64,000 nucleotides of DNA from Bradyrhizobium sp. 141 (GCF_023074055.1 NZ_JADPKR010000039.1:54964-118963), one strand, 5' to 3'. Positions 41,419-50,757 are shown, numbered from the stretch's first letter. Notes: generated from the letters alone by a model not told the origin. Translations and numbers: made by a program.

Positions 41419-42453
41419 TTACGCCGCCTGCTTCTTTGCGCTGATCAGCTTGCGGTTGATCAGCACTTCCGCGATCTGGATCGCGTTCAGCGCGGCGCCC
41501 TTGCGCAGATTGTCGGACACGCACCACAGCACGAGACCGTTCTCCACCGTCGCGTCCTCGCGGATGCGGCTGATATAGGTGGCGTCCTCGCCGGCGGCTT
41601 CATACGGCGTGGCGTAGCCGCCGGGCTCCTGCTTGTCGATGACGAGACAGCCGGGCGCCTTGCGCAGGATGTCGCGCGCTTCATCCGCGCTGAGCGGATT
41701 TTCGAACTCGATGTTGACGGCCTCGGAGTGACCGACGAAGACGGGCACGCGCACGCAGGTGGCGGAGAGCTTGATCTTGGGATCAAGGATCTTCTTGGTC
41801 TCCGCCATCATCTTCCACTCTTCCTTGGTGTAGCCGTCCTCCATGAAGACGTCGATGTGGGGGATGACGTTGAAGGCGATGCGCTTCGGGAATTTTTTGT
41901 TGACCAGCTCCTGGTTGGTGTAGACGGCCTTGGTCTGCGAGAACAGCTCGTCCATGCCGTCCTTGCCGGCGCCCGACACCGATTGATAGGTCGAGACCAC
42001 GACGCGCTTGATCGTCGCCTTCTCGTGCAGCGGCTTCAGCGCGACCACGAGCTGCGCGGTAGAGCAGTTCGGGTTGGCGATGATGTTCTTCTTCTTGAAG
42101 CCTTCGGTCGCGCCTGCGTTCACTTCCGGCACGATCAGCGGCACGTCCGGATCCATGCGCCAGGCCGAGGAATTGTCGATCACGACGGCGCCGGCGGCGC
42201 CGATCTTCGGCGACCATTCCTTCGACACCTCGCCGCCCGCCGACATCAGGCAGATGTCGACGTCGGAGAAATCATAGTGCTCGAGCGCCTTGCACTTCAG
42301 GGTACGGTCGCCATAGGAGACCTCGACGCCGACGCTGCGGCGTGACGCCAGGGCCACGACCTCGTCCGCGGGGAATTTGCGCTCATCCAGAATGTTGAGC
42401 ATTTCCCGTCCGACATTGCCGGTCGCGCCGACGACTGCGACTTTGTAACCCAT
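41419..42453 (-). CDS. asd: Aspartate-semialdehyde dehydrogenase
   Basis: Asd reduces aspartyl phosphate to the semialdehyde, the branch point to lysine/DAP, threonine and methionine. The 344-residue protein has the NADP-binding start VAVVGATGNVGREML and the catalytic cysteine C130 in NPNCSTAQL. The sequence fits the gram-negative Asd class. It is a lone leftward gene between a family B palindrome and a divergent membrane-protein gene. Confidence 0.97.
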   Translation of the reverse strand: MGYKVAVVGATGNVGREMLNILDERKFPADEVVALASRRSVGVEVSYGDRTLKCKALEHYDFSDVDICLMSAGGEVSKEWSPKIGAAGAVVIDNSSAWRMDPDVPLIVPEVNAGATEGFKKKNIIANPNCSTAQLVVALKPLHEKATIKRVVVSTYQSVSGAGKDGMDELFSQTKAVYTNQELVNKKFPKRIAFNVIPHIDVFMEDGYTKEEWKMMAETKKILDPKIKLSATCVRVPVFVGHSEAVNIEFENPLSADEARDILRKAPGCLVIDKQEPGGYATPYEAAGEDATYISRIREDATVENGLVLWCVSDNLRKGAALNAIQIAEVLINRKLISAKKQAA

Positions 42454-42569
42454 CGTTCACTCTCCGATGAAAAAGCCCGTTCCTGAAGCTGACGCTTAAA
42501 CAGGAAGAGCAGCGCTTCTATGCGAGAACCGGCCTCAAGACAACGTTGGACCATGCCTTAGGGACGTGG

Positions 42570-43358
42570 ATGCAGTCGCCTGAGGCCAGCACGGCCGTTA
42601 GCCCCACCCAGATCCATCTGGCGCTTGCAGCCTTCGCCGACGAGGTCGTCGGCACGCTGGCACGCCTGTTCGCTTATGTGGGGGCGCTCGCCCTGCTTTC
42701 CATCCTCGGCCTTGCCGCGCTCGGCCAGCTGCCTGATCTGCGCGACGATGAGCCGACGCCGAAACCGGGCTGGAGCGTCGCCGACCGCTCACGTCCGGCC
42801 TTCGCCCTCAGCAAGCTCGATTCGTCAGAGAAAACAGCCTCTTACAATATCCTCAGGCATCCCGAAGGCGGCCGCAGGGACGTCATGCGCTGGACCGGCG
42901 CCGCCGACCAGGTGCTGGCCGAACTCGAGATTTACCGGGAAGGCGGCGAATTCGACGTCACACGTCCGGCAACCGCGGACCTCGCCGCCCAGATGGGTCT
43001 GGGCGCGGCCACCCCGCTCGAGCAAGCCGGGCTGATCGAGACCAAATTCGGCCCCGTCGCCCTGTTCCGGCCGGTCGCCGCAGCGGAGGGCGCGCGGGCA
43101 TGCCTCGGCTACCTCAAGCGCAGCGAGGAGCCCGCCTTGCAGATCTCCGGCTTCTCCTGCCAGGGCGACACCCTGCCCGCCCAGCGCGCCGCCGTCGCCT
43201 GCACGCTGAACCGGCTGACGCTGCTGACCTCGGGCAACGAGCCGAAGCTGGCGGACCTGTTCGCCCACGCCGAGATGAAGCGCCGCGGCTGTGATCTTGC
43301 GGGCTCTCCGGACTGGCTGCTGGGCGCCGCGAACGCGCAATTGCGCGGGACGCTCTGA
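42570..43358 (+). CDS. Membrane-anchored hypothetical protein
   Basis: A 262-residue protein with one hydrophobic segment near residues 30-52 (ARLFAYVGALALLSILGLAAL) and a soluble domain after it that contains several cysteines (for example ACLGYL, FSCQG and RGCDLAG). I recognise no family beyond conserved hypothetical. Topology suggests a periplasmic C-terminal domain. The start may be the ATG at 42570 or a TTG 24 bases upstream. It is divergent from asd with a gap of about 115 bases. Confidence 0.68.
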   Translation: MQSPEASTAVSPTQIHLALAAFADEVVGTLARLFAYVGALALLSILGLAALGQLPDLRDDEPTPKPGWSVADRSRPAFALSKLDSSEKTASYNILRHPEGGRRDVMRWTGAADQVLAELEIYREGGEFDVTRPATADLAAQMGLGAATPLEQAGLIETKFGPVALFRPVAAAEGARACLGYLKRSEEPALQISGFSCQGDTLPAQRAAVACTLNRLTLLTSGNEPKLADLFAHAEMKRRGCDLAGSPDWLLGAANAQLRGTL

Positions 43359-43526
43359 CCGGCATCAAGCCCAGTAAGCTGAGCAAGTGGCTGGTATTGA
43401 TGCAACTTTTGCCGGCACGCCCGATTATTCCGAGCTGGTGTGACCCAATAGACCTAGTTGCGCTCACCCCGGCCGGGCTAGTATGGGGTGAAATCGACTG
43501 GCGGTGCGCCGCTTGAAGGGGACGTG

Positions 43527-43916
43527 ATGAGCTCGAAATTCTCTGCCAAATTGGCGACCTTGTTTGCAGCGGGCGCCGTGATTGCCATGTCCTCTGTCAT
43601 TGGTTTGGCGACGCCGGCCTCGGCCGACAACAAGACCAGGCGCTATGACGAGCGCGGCCGGCACTATTACGGCCCGAGCGGCCCCAACGCCGTGTACCAG
43701 CAGGGCCGCACCCGCATCTATGTCAGCAAGCGCTCCTGGCTCGACGGCGGCACCGAGGTCAATCCGGGCGACCGCAAGTTCTCCGACTACGCCTTCCCGC
43801 CGGCCGTGGGCTACCCGTCCTTCGCCCGCGAGAACCTCAACCGCCCGATCGACCGCCAGCCACTCTCGCCGCCGCAGGATGTCGGGGGCTATCCGCAGAA
43901 CTTCCCGCTGTACTGA
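43527..43916 (+). CDS. Exported hypothetical protein, Tyr/Arg-rich
   Basis: A 129-residue protein with a signal peptide ending near ASA (about residue 33) and a mature part rich in Arg, Tyr and Pro (YDERGRHYYGPSGPNAVYQQ, then RIYVSKRSWLDGGTEVNPGD). No known domain is seen. AAGGGGA lies 5 bases before the ATG at 43527. An intrinsic terminator follows 20 bases past the stop, so it is probably expressed alone. Its place is likely the periplasm or outer surface. Confidence 0.72.
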   Translation: MSSKFSAKLATLFAAGAVIAMSSVIGLATPASADNKTRRYDERGRHYYGPSGPNAVYQQGRTRIYVSKRSWLDGGTEVNPGDRKFSDYAFPPAVGYPSFARENLNRPIDRQPLSPPQDVGGYPQNFPLY

Positions 43917-43936
43917 AGCGGACGTATCTTCGAATC

Positions 43937-43965
43937 AAAAGGCCGGGCTCGCGCCCGGCCTTTTT
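43937..43965 (+). terminator. Intrinsic terminator after the Tyr/Arg-rich exported protein
   Basis: A 12-bp stem AAAAGGCCGGGC/GCCCGGCCTTTT with a TCGC loop followed by T; the A and T runs allow it to work in both directions. Confidence 0.9.
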
Positions 43966-43979
43966 GTTTCGGGAGGTGC

Positions 43980-44071
43980 CGTAGGGTGGGCAAAGGCGCC
44001 CTTGCGCCGTGCCCACCATCTCTCTCGATCGCGAAAAATGCGTGGGCACGCTTCGCTTTGCCCACCCTACG
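43980..44071. repeat. Intergenic palindromic repeat, family B (copy 3)
   Basis: Arms CGTAGGGTGGGCAAAGGCG and CGCTTTGCCCACCCTACG with an inner GTGCCCAC/GTGGGCAC pair. It lies downstream of two converging genes. Confidence 0.9.
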
Positions 44072-44098
44072 ATACTGTTTGTTTGTGCGAGATCCGTT

Positions 44099-44737
44099 TT
44101 ACGCATTCGCCGCCGGATCATAGCGCCTGCAAAATTCGTCGATCGCCTCGGAGCGGAAATCCCCGAGGCGCTCGAAGATCAGCTGATCCGGCCAATCCCA
44201 CCAGGCGATGCGCCGCAGGCTTGCCGCAACGGAATCGTCAAAGCGCTTGCGGATGGGGCGTGCCGGAACGCCGCCGACGATGGTGTAGGGCGCGACATCA
44301 CGGCTGACGACTGCGCCTGCGGCGATCACCGCGCCGTCGCCGACCTTCACGCCCGGCAGCAGGATGGCGGCGTGCCCGATCCAAACGTCGTTGCCGACGA
44401 TCACGCGGTCGCCGCGGCGGTCCGCGAAGAAGTCGCGGTCGCGCGTCACGCCCGCCTGGTAATATTCAGGGACATAGGTGAAGCGATGTTGCGACGGCCG
44501 GCCCATCGGATGGTTCGGCGCGCCGATCCGCACCGAATTGGCGATCGCCGTGAACTTGCCGATCACCGCGTCGGCGACGTCGCAATTCTCTCCGAGATAG
44601 GAGTAGTCGCCGAGCGCGGCATATTCGATGCGCGTGTTGGCGAGCACCTCGCAACGGCGCCCGATCTGCGCCTCGCGCAGGCGCACCGTTTCATGGATGA
44701 TGGTGTCCGCGATCTTGGGGCGGGGTGAGGTATCCAT
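44099..44737 (-). CDS. Hexapeptide-repeat acetyltransferase (CatB/phosphonate-associated type)
   Basis: A 212-residue left-handed beta-helix transferase. Hexapeptide repeats run from about residue 25 ([14 protein letters not shown]) through [12 protein letters not shown] and again at [37 protein letters not shown] (abbreviated here), followed by [16 protein letters not shown] and WWDWP. This layout matches xenobiotic acetyltransferases and the Phn-associated acetyltransferase-like family; no phn genes are nearby, so the acceptor is unknown. I chose ATG 44737 (MDTSPRPK); a longer frame runs into a palindromic repeat. It is flanked by two family B repeats. Confidence 0.82.
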   Translation of the reverse strand: MDTSPRPKIADTIIHETVRLREAQIGRRCEVLANTRIEYAALGDYSYLGENCDVADAVIGKFTAIANSVRIGAPNHPMGRPSQHRFTYVPEYYQAGVTRDRDFFADRRGDRVIVGNDVWIGHAAILLPGVKVGDGAVIAAGAVVSRDVAPYTIVGGVPARPIRKRFDDSVAASLRRIAWWDWPDQLIFERLGDFRSEAIDEFCRRYDPAANA

Positions 44738-44761
44738 GAAAGTAACTCCGAGAGCAGGCGC

Positions 44762-44855
44762 CGTAGGGTGGGCAAAGGCGCGAAGCGCCGTGCCCACCAT
44801 CTCTCCGCAATCGCGATAGAAGTGGTGGGCACGCTTGCGCTTTGCCCACCCTACG
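44762..44855. repeat. Intergenic palindromic repeat, family B (copy 4)
   Basis: Arms CGTAGGGTGGGCAAAGGCGC and GCGCTTTGCCCACCCTACG. It lies between the acetyltransferase start and the leuB stop, 15 bases from the latter. Confidence 0.9.
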
Positions 44856-44870
44856 ATTTCGGTGCAAGCC

Positions 44871-45983
44871 TTACGCGTGCAGCTTCTGCAATTCCTTCAG
44901 GATCGCCTCGCCCATCTGCGTGGTCGAGACGGCCGTGGTGCCCTCCGACTTGATGTCGGCGGTGCGCAGGCCGCTGGCGAGCACCGCGGCGATCGCGGCG
45001 TCGACCTTGTCGGCCAGCGCGCCCATGTCGAAGGAATAGCGCAGCGCCATGCCGAAGGACGAGATCATCGCGATGGGATTGGCAAGGCCTTGGCCTGCGA
45101 TATCAGGCGCCGAGCCGTGCACGGGCTCATACAGCGCCTTGCGCTTCTTGCTCTTGACGTCGACCTCGCCGAGCGAGGCCGAGGGCAGCATGCCGAGCGA
45201 TCCCGTCAGCATCGCCGCGATGTCGGACAGCATGTCGCCGAACAGATTGTCGGTGACGATGACGTCGAACTGCTTCGGCCATTTCACCAGCATCATGCCG
45301 CCGGAATCGGCGAGCTGGTGTTCGAGCGTGACATCAGGATATTCGCGCTTGTGGACCTGGGTCATGACCTCGTTCCAGAGCACGCCCGACTTCATGACGT
45401 TGCGCTTCTCCATCGACGTCACCTTGTTCTTGCGCTTCCTGGCAAGCTCGAAGGCGACGCGGCCGATGCGCTCGATCTCGTAGGTGTCGTAGACCTGGGT
45501 ATCAACGGCGCGCTTCTGGCCGTTGCCGAGATCGGTGATGGTCTTGGGCTCGCCGAAATAGACGCCGCCGGTGAGCTCGCGCACGATCATGATATCGAGG
45601 CCCTCGACCGCCTCGCGCTTCAGGCTCGAGGCCTCGGCCAGCGCTGGGTAGCACATTGCGGGACGCAGGTTCGCGAACAAAGCGAGATCCTTGCGCAGGC
45701 GCAGCAGGCCGGCTTCGGGGCGCACCTCGTAAGGAACCGCATCCCACTTCGGGCCGCCGACCGCGCCGAAGATGATGGCGTCGGCGGCCAGCGCCTTGGC
45801 CATGTCGCCCTCGGAGATCGACACCTTGTGCGCGTCATAGGCGGAGCCGCCGACAAGGCCGGTATCCGTCTCGAACTTGGCGATCCCGGCCGAATTGAGC
45901 CAGTCGATCAGCCGCTTCACCTCGCCCATCACCTCGGGGCCGATACCGTCGCCGGGAAGCAGCAGCAGTTTGTGGGTCGCCAT
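44871..45983 (-). CDS. leuB: 3-isopropylmalate dehydrogenase
   Basis: LeuB performs the NAD-dependent oxidative decarboxylation step of leucine synthesis. The 370-residue protein starts [18 protein letters not shown] and has the family stretches [35 protein letters not shown] and [25 protein letters not shown] precedes the ATG at 45983. It is on the opposite strand from leuC and leuD and about 9 kb away, so the leucine genes are dispersed. Confidence 0.97.
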   Translation of the reverse strand: MATHKLLLLPGDGIGPEVMGEVKRLIDWLNSAGIAKFETDTGLVGGSAYDAHKVSISEGDMAKALAADAIIFGAVGGPKWDAVPYEVRPEAGLLRLRKDLALFANLRPAMCYPALAEASSLKREAVEGLDIMIVRELTGGVYFGEPKTITDLGNGQKRAVDTQVYDTYEIERIGRVAFELARKRKNKVTSMEKRNVMKSGVLWNEVMTQVHKREYPDVTLEHQLADSGGMMLVKWPKQFDVIVTDNLFGDMLSDIAAMLTGSLGMLPSASLGEVDVKSKKRKALYEPVHGSAPDIAGQGLANPIAMISSFGMALRYSFDMGALADKVDAAIAAVLASGLRTADIKSEGTTAVSTTQMGEAILKELQKLHA

Positions 45984-46002
45984 GGTCGTCCTTCCTCCGT
46001 TT

Positions 46003-46088
46003 CGTCATGGCCGGGCTTGTCCCGGCCATCCACGTCCTTGCTTGCTGCGCGAAGAACGTGGATGCCCGGCACCAGGCCGGGCATGACG
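46003..46088. repeat. Intergenic palindromic repeat, family C (copy 3)
   Basis: Arms CGTCATGGCCGGGCTTGTCC and CACCAGGCCGGGCATGACG with an inner ATCCACG/CGTGGATG pair. It lies between the divergent leuB and MFS genes, so it is in 5' regions here, unlike most copies. Confidence 0.88.
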
Positions 46089-46212
46089 GCATCTCGTGAA
46101 TTTCGGCCGGAGTGCTAGAGCGGCGTTGCGCGCTTGGCAAGACACCATTGCCGCCGCGCGGCTGTGCAAGGCGGGCGGGGCCTGCCACACTGCGATACGC
46201 CGGAGTAACCCC

Positions 46213-47415
46213 TTGCACGCCCCTGACCGCCCCCCGCTACAGGCGCATCCCGCGCGGCTGATCCTGACCCTGTCGCTGGCGGCGACGGTCGGGCTCGGCA
46301 TCGGCCGCTTTGCCTATGCCTTGGTGCTACCGGACATGCGGGAGGACCTCGGCTGGTCCTACTCGGCGGCCGGATTTATGAACACCATCAATGCCGTCGG
46401 CTATCTCGTGGGCGCGCTCGTGGCGTCCCGCCTGATCCAGCGCGTCGGCTGGGCGGCGGCCATCCGCTTGGGAACTGTGGCCTGCGTCGCCGCACTCGCC
46501 ACCTGCGCGCTGACGGGGAATTTCGTCGCGCTGAGCCTGGCACGCCTGGTGCTGGGTCTCGGCGCGGCAGCCGGCTTCGTCGCCGGCGGCGCGCTGGCTG
46601 CGACCATCGCGCAGTCGCAGCCCACACGGGCCAATTTCCTGCTCAGCCTGTTCTATGCCGGACCCGGCATCGGGATTCTGTCCTCGGGGCTGATCGCCCC
46701 GTTCACGCTGCAATATTTCGGGCCGGGCTCGTGGTGGATCGTCTGGTGGGCGCTGACGCTGCTGTCCGTCGCGATGACGATCCCGCTGTTCCTGATCCGC
46801 ATCGAGAGCAGCGTCCGCTTCTCCGAAGGCAGCCACGCCGCGTTCGCGATTGCCCCCGTGCTGATCTATCTCGCCGGCTACTTCCTGTTCGGCGCCGGCT
46901 ACATCGCCTACATGACCTTCATGATCGCCTATGTCCGCGACGGCGGTGGCGGGGCCGCTGCGCAGGCGGCGTTCTGGAGCCTGATCGGACTTTCCGCCTT
47001 CGTGACGCCCTGGGCCTGGCGCGGCGTTCTGGCGCTCGACCGCGGCGGGCTTGCCACCGCGATCATCCTCGGCACCAACGCGCTGGGTGCGGCCCTGCCG
47101 ATGCTCGGACATTCGCCGGCGTGGCTCGCTGTCTCGGCCATCGTGTTCGGTGTCGCCTTCTTCGCCGTGGTCGGCTCGACCACCGCCTTCGTGCGCTTCA
47201 ACTATCCGCCGGAGGTGTGGCCGACCGCGATCGCGGCGATGACGATCTCGTTCGGCGTCGGCCAGACCCTCGGCCCGATCGTGGTCGGCGCGATCACAGA
47301 TGCGCTGGGGAGCTTGAGCTACGCGCTGAATGTGTCGGCGGCGCTGCTGGCGCTGGGAGCGGTGGCGGCGCTGTGTCAGCGCAAGGTGGGGCCGGCCAAG
47401 CAATCGGTGCCGTAG
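46213..47415 (+). CDS. YbfB/YjiJ family MFS transporter
   Basis: A 400-residue major facilitator with about twelve membrane segments. The opening LAATVGLGIGRFAYALVLPDM and FMNTINAVGYLVGAL are typical of the YbfB/YjiJ (DUF1228) group, whose substrates are unknown. The start is a TTG at 46213 with GGAG 7 bases upstream; an open extension to 46096 is not conserved in composition. The TAG stop lies inside a family B palindrome that begins at 47411. Confidence 0.85.
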   Translation: MHAPDRPPLQAHPARLILTLSLAATVGLGIGRFAYALVLPDMREDLGWSYSAAGFMNTINAVGYLVGALVASRLIQRVGWAAAIRLGTVACVAALATCALTGNFVALSLARLVLGLGAAAGFVAGGALAATIAQSQPTRANFLLSLFYAGPGIGILSSGLIAPFTLQYFGPGSWWIVWWALTLLSVAMTIPLFLIRIESSVRFSEGSHAAFAIAPVLIYLAGYFLFGAGYIAYMTFMIAYVRDGGGGAAAQAAFWSLIGLSAFVTPWAWRGVLALDRGGLATAIILGTNALGAALPMLGHSPAWLAVSAIVFGVAFFAVVGSTTAFVRFNYPPEVWPTAIAAMTISFGVGQTLGPIVVGAITDALGSLSYALNVSAALLALGAVAALCQRKVGPAKQSVP

Positions 47416-47504
47416 GATGGGCAAAGCCGCGTAGCGCCGTGCCCACCATCACCGCCGCGGCGGATACAGTGTTGGTGGGCACGCTTCGCTTTGCCCACCC
47501 TACG
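47411..47504. repeat. Palindromic repeat, family B (copy 5), overlapping the MFS stop codon
   Basis: Arms CGTAGGATGGGCAAAGCCGC and GCTTTGCCCACCCTACG. Its third to fifth bases are the TAG stop of the MFS gene. The converging molybdoenzyme gene stops 11 bases past its right end. Confidence 0.92.
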
Positions 47505-47514
47505 GCAGCGTGCA

Positions 47515-48297
47515 TCAGCTCCCGCTGAACGAATTATACCCCTGGTCTTCCCAATAGCCGCCCTTGTAGTCGTTGGTGACTTCCATCGAGATCACGTATT
47601 TCGGGTTCTTGAAGCCGAGCTTGGTCGGCACGCGGATCTTCATCGGGAAGCCGTAGGCACGCGGCAGGATTTCGTTCGCGTATTTGAACGTCATCTGGGT
47701 CTGCGGATGCAGCGCGCTGCGCATGTCCAAAGGCGAGTTGTAGCCGTCCTTGTCGGCGCACTGGAACCAGACGTATTTCGCGCGCGTGTCGGCGCCGATC
47801 AGTTTTAGGAAATCGCGCAAGGGCGCGCCGGTCCAGCTGCCGATCGCGCTCCAGCCTTCGACGCAGATATGACGCGTGATTTGCGTGACCTGCGGCAACT
47901 TGTAGAGCTCGTCCAGCGTCCACGACTTCTTGTTGTCGACGAGACCGCGGACCTCGAGCTTCCAGTCGGCGCCGTCGACATCGGGCGCGTCGTCGAGATC
48001 GTAATAGGCGTTGAACGGGAACGGTTTTGTGATCGCGCTTTCGGGGAAGGTCGGCGCCAGCGCGTCGGGATTGAAGATGAAGGCCTGCACCGCGTCGTTG
48101 AATTTCGAGACCTGTTTCAGCATCTCCTCGGCCGAGGAGGAGTCGACGACGTCGCAGCCGGTGAGCAGGGACAGCGCACCCAGACTGGCGCCGCCCGCGA
48201 TGAAGCGGCGGCGGGTGACGTCAGGCATCGTCTTGATGGAGTCCTTGATCAGGAGCCGCTTGTCGACGCCGGGGATCAGGAATGAACGCTTCGCCAT
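47515..48297 (-). CDS. Exported molybdopterin oxidoreductase (sulfite oxidase/MsrP fold), Tat leader with lipobox
   Basis: A 260-residue Moco enzyme. VTRRRFIAGGASLGALSLLTGC at 28-48 (abbreviated) combines a twin-arginine motif with a lipobox LTGC, so the mature protein may be a lipid-anchored periplasmic enzyme. The Moco-binding cysteine is C145 in RHICVEGWSAIGSWTG. The fold group includes sulfite oxidase and the methionine sulfoxide reductase MsrP, but the partner here is a cytochrome b of another family, so the substrate is open. AGGAGG precedes the ATG at 48297. The cytochrome b gene ends 10 bases upstream. Confidence 0.86.
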   Translation of the reverse strand: MAKRSFLIPGVDKRLLIKDSIKTMPDVTRRRFIAGGASLGALSLLTGCDVVDSSSAEEMLKQVSKFNDAVQAFIFNPDALAPTFPESAITKPFPFNAYYDLDDAPDVDGADWKLEVRGLVDNKKSWTLDELYKLPQVTQITRHICVEGWSAIGSWTGAPLRDFLKLIGADTRAKYVWFQCADKDGYNSPLDMRSALHPQTQMTFKYANEILPRAYGFPMKIRVPTKLGFKNPKYVISMEVTNDYKGGYWEDQGYNSFSGS

Positions 48298-48307
48298 GGT
48301 GTCCTCC

Positions 48308-48937
48308 TCAGCGACCGATGATCATGGCGCGCAGGCTCTTCGGCACGAGCAGCGCGAGCAGGACGTGGACGACGAGGAATGCGCAGATCGCAGCCATGCA
48401 GAAGAAGTGCACATAGCGCGCGGTCGGATAATCGCCGAACAGTGCGACCAGGTAATAGAGCTGCACCGGCTTCCACATGCCGAGCCCCGTGAGCACGATC
48501 AGCACGCCGACCACGATGATGCCGGCATAGAGCAGGCGCTGCACGTAGTTGTAAACGGTGAGATCGTCATGGCCGAGCTTGAACGTCAGCGCCGCCCTGA
48601 CGTCGTGGAGCACGCCTGCCGGGGTGATCGGGAACAGCTTCTTAGCGAAGCGGCCGGTGGCGAAACCAGTGATGAGATAGGCGAGGCCGTTGATCATCAA
48701 GAGCCACATCGCCGCGAAATGCCAGAGCAGGCCGCCGCCGAGCCAGCCACCCAGCGTGTACTCGCGCGGAAAACTGAAGCCGAACAGCGGCGAAGCGTTG
48801 TAGATCTGCCAGCCCGACAGGATCATCAGGATCATGGCAAGCGCGTTGACCCAGTGCATGATCCGCACCCATACCGGCTGGATCACTTTGGCCGGATTGG
48901 CCCTGACCTGCTCGTCGGAGACTGTGAGGCTCGCCAT
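48308..48937 (-). CDS. Cytochrome b/b6-domain (b561/Ni-hydrogenase-type) membrane subunit
   Basis: A 209-residue protein with four to five membrane segments. Histidines suited to bind heme are seen in RIMHWVNAL, LWHFAAMW and YVHFFCMAAICAFLVVHVLL, as in b-type cytochromes that serve periplasmic oxidoreductases. It is the first gene of a two-gene operon with the molybdopterin enzyme and is its likely quinone-linked electron partner. It is not MsrQ/YedZ, which has a different sequence. Confidence 0.86.
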   Translation of the reverse strand: MASLTVSDEQVRANPAKVIQPVWVRIMHWVNALAMILMILSGWQIYNASPLFGFSFPREYTLGGWLGGGLLWHFAAMWLLMINGLAYLITGFATGRFAKKLFPITPAGVLHDVRAALTFKLGHDDLTVYNYVQRLLYAGIIVVGVLIVLTGLGMWKPVQLYYLVALFGDYPTARYVHFFCMAAICAFLVVHVLLALLVPKSLRAMIIGR

Positions 48938-49043
48938 GCTGGTTCCGTCCTGAACGTCGTTGATAACAATTATACGCCGATGCTCCGGCTTTCGTTACGC
49001 CCTGTCCGGCATCGAATCGATACCGCGAGGCTATCGTGGTCAC

Positions 49044-49073
49044 AAAAAAGCGAGCCGGGCACCCCCGGCTCGC
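49044..49073 (-). terminator. Intrinsic terminator after the fasciclin gene
   Basis: On the minus strand a 10-bp stem GCGAGCCGGG/CCCGGCTCGC with a GGTG loop is followed by six T residues. Confidence 0.9.
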
Positions 49074-49116
49074 CGTCTCGAAGCATCCTGTCGGGATGAA
49101 ACAGGATCGCGTGGTG

Positions 49117-49671
49117 TTACGTCGCCGGCATCAGCACGGTGTCGATCACGTGGATGACGCCGTTCGACTGGTTGACGTTGGAGATCGTCACCATCGAGGT
49201 GCCGCCCTTGGCATCGACGATCCAGGTCTTGCCGTCCATCTTCTTGACCGTCAGTTCCTCGCCCTCGGCGGTCTTCAGCTTCTTGCCCTCGGTGAGGTCG
49301 GAGGCTTCGAGCTTACCGGGCACGACATGGTAGGTGAGGATCTTGGTCAGCGTAGCCTTGTTCTCGGGCTTGACCAGATTGTCGACGGTGCCGGCCGGCA
49401 GCTTGCCGAAGGCGGCGTTGGTCGGCGCGAACACCGTGAACGGACCCTTGCTTTCCAGCGTCGGGACCAGGCCCGCCGCCTTCACCGCCGCGACCAGCGT
49501 GGTGTGGTCCTTCGAATTGACCGCGTTCTGGACGATGTTCTTGGACGGGAACATCGCGGCGCCGCCGACCATGACGGTCTTTTCCTCGGCGCGAACGGGC
49601 GCGACGACGGTCGCGGTGATGGCCAGGGCGCTGAAGGCGGCGGCGGCAAGATAGGCAATGCGCTTCGACAT
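49117..49671 (-). CDS. Exported fasciclin-domain protein
   Basis: A 184-residue protein with a signal peptide ending near VRA (about residue 28) and one fasciclin (FAS1) domain: GPFTVFAPTNAAFGKLP, then LTKILTYHVVPGKL and the closing NGVIHVIDTVLMP. Bacterial FAS1 proteins are secreted or periplasmic and often linked to adhesion; in some rhizobia a homologue affects symbiosis. No anchor is seen beyond the signal peptide. A strong terminator follows, so it is monocistronic. Confidence 0.9.
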   Translation of the reverse strand: MSKRIAYLAAAAFSALAITATVVAPVRAEEKTVMVGGAAMFPSKNIVQNAVNSKDHTTLVAAVKAAGLVPTLESKGPFTVFAPTNAAFGKLPAGTVDNLVKPENKATLTKILTYHVVPGKLEASDLTEGKKLKTAEGEELTVKKMDGKTWIVDAKGGTSMVTISNVNQSNGVIHVIDTVLMPAT

Positions 49672-49889
49672 GGAGAGTCTCCCGATTGAATGTAACCGGC
49701 GATGGCCGGTGTTGAGTTGGGCAACAACGGCGGCTGCGACAGTTGAAGGTGATGCAGCAGTGCCGTCGTTGGACCGAACTACGAGAGGGTTCGCCGTGCG
49801 GTTTCGGGGAAAAATTCTTTGTGATGCGTGAAACTATGGGGCGCCGTGTCCGTGTGATGCGGGCGAGCGCGCGCGACACACTCCGCTGT

Positions 49890-49981
49890 CGTAGGGTGGG
49901 CAAAGGCACGAAGCGCCGTGCCCACCGTCTTTCCGTGATTGAGGATGCGTGGTGGGCACGCTTCGCTTTGCCCACCCTACG
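49890..49981. repeat. Intergenic palindromic repeat, family B (copy 6)
   Basis: Arms CGTAGGGTGGGCAAAGGCAC and GCTTTGCCCACCCTACG with an inner GTGCCCACC/GGTGGGCAC pair. It starts 14 bases beyond the stop of the SDR gene on the minus strand. Confidence 0.92.
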
Positions 49982-49995
49982 GCAGTGTGCCCGCA

Positions 49996-50757
49996 CTAAT
50001 CCCTGTTGTGCGGCGTCTGAATAAACCCGCGATTGTGCGTCGGGCTGATCAGCACTTCGTTGATGCAGACGCGCGCCGGCATGCTCGCAATGAACGCGAT
50101 GGTGCGTCCCAAATCTTCGGATTGCAGCATCCTGGCCTGCTCCTCATCGCTCGGCACCACCGGGCGCAGCTTCAGGATCGGCGTCGCCACCTCGCCCGGC
50201 ATCAGGCAGCAGGCGCGCAGGCCGTTGACGCATTCGTCCATGTTGAAGGAATGGGTCAGCGCCAGCACTGCATGCTTGGTCGTGGTGTAGGCCGGGCCCG
50301 GCATCTTCGAAACGTGGCGGCCGGCCCAGGACGAGACGTTGATGATCGCGCCGTCCTGCTGCTGGCGCATCGTCGGCAGCACCGCGCGCATGCAATAGAG
50401 CACGCCGTTGAGATTGACCTGGACCAACTTGTCCCAGCCTTCCAGTTCCATGTCCTTCCAGCTGCGCTTGGGGACATTGATGCCGGCATTGTTGACCAGC
50501 AGGTCGATACGGCCGTGCTTTGCGACGATCTGATCGGCGGCCTTCTGGGCTGCGATGGCGTTGGATACATCCAGCGCAATGGCCTCGGCGGCCCCACCGG
50601 CCTTGGTGATCTTCGCAACCACGGTATCCAGGGCATCCTTCCGCCGGCCGGACACCACCACCGTCCAGCCGTCGGCCGCAAGCGCCTCCGCGCCGGCCTC
50701 CCCGATCCCGCTGCCGCCGCCCGTGACCCAGGCCACGCGTTTCCCGTTTTTGGTCAT
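49996..50757 (-). CDS. Short-chain dehydrogenase/reductase
   Basis: A 253-residue classical SDR. The cofactor motif is TGGGSGIG at 12-19, NNAG at 89-92, and the catalytic set includes the serine in NVSSWAG (142-143), Y157 and K161. The substrate is not assignable; R38-R39 after the second strand suggests NADP preference. It is divergent from the malonyl-CoA synthetase gene across a 115-base gap. Confidence 0.88.
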   Translation of the reverse strand: MTKNGKRVAWVTGGGSGIGEAGAEALAADGWTVVVSGRRKDALDTVVAKITKAGGAAEAIALDVSNAIAAQKAADQIVAKHGRIDLLVNNAGINVPKRSWKDMELEGWDKLVQVNLNGVLYCMRAVLPTMRQQQDGAIINVSSWAGRHVSKMPGPAYTTTKHAVLALTHSFNMDECVNGLRACCLMPGEVATPILKLRPVVPSDEEQARMLQSEDLGRTIAFIASMPARVCINEVLISPTHNRGFIQTPHNRD

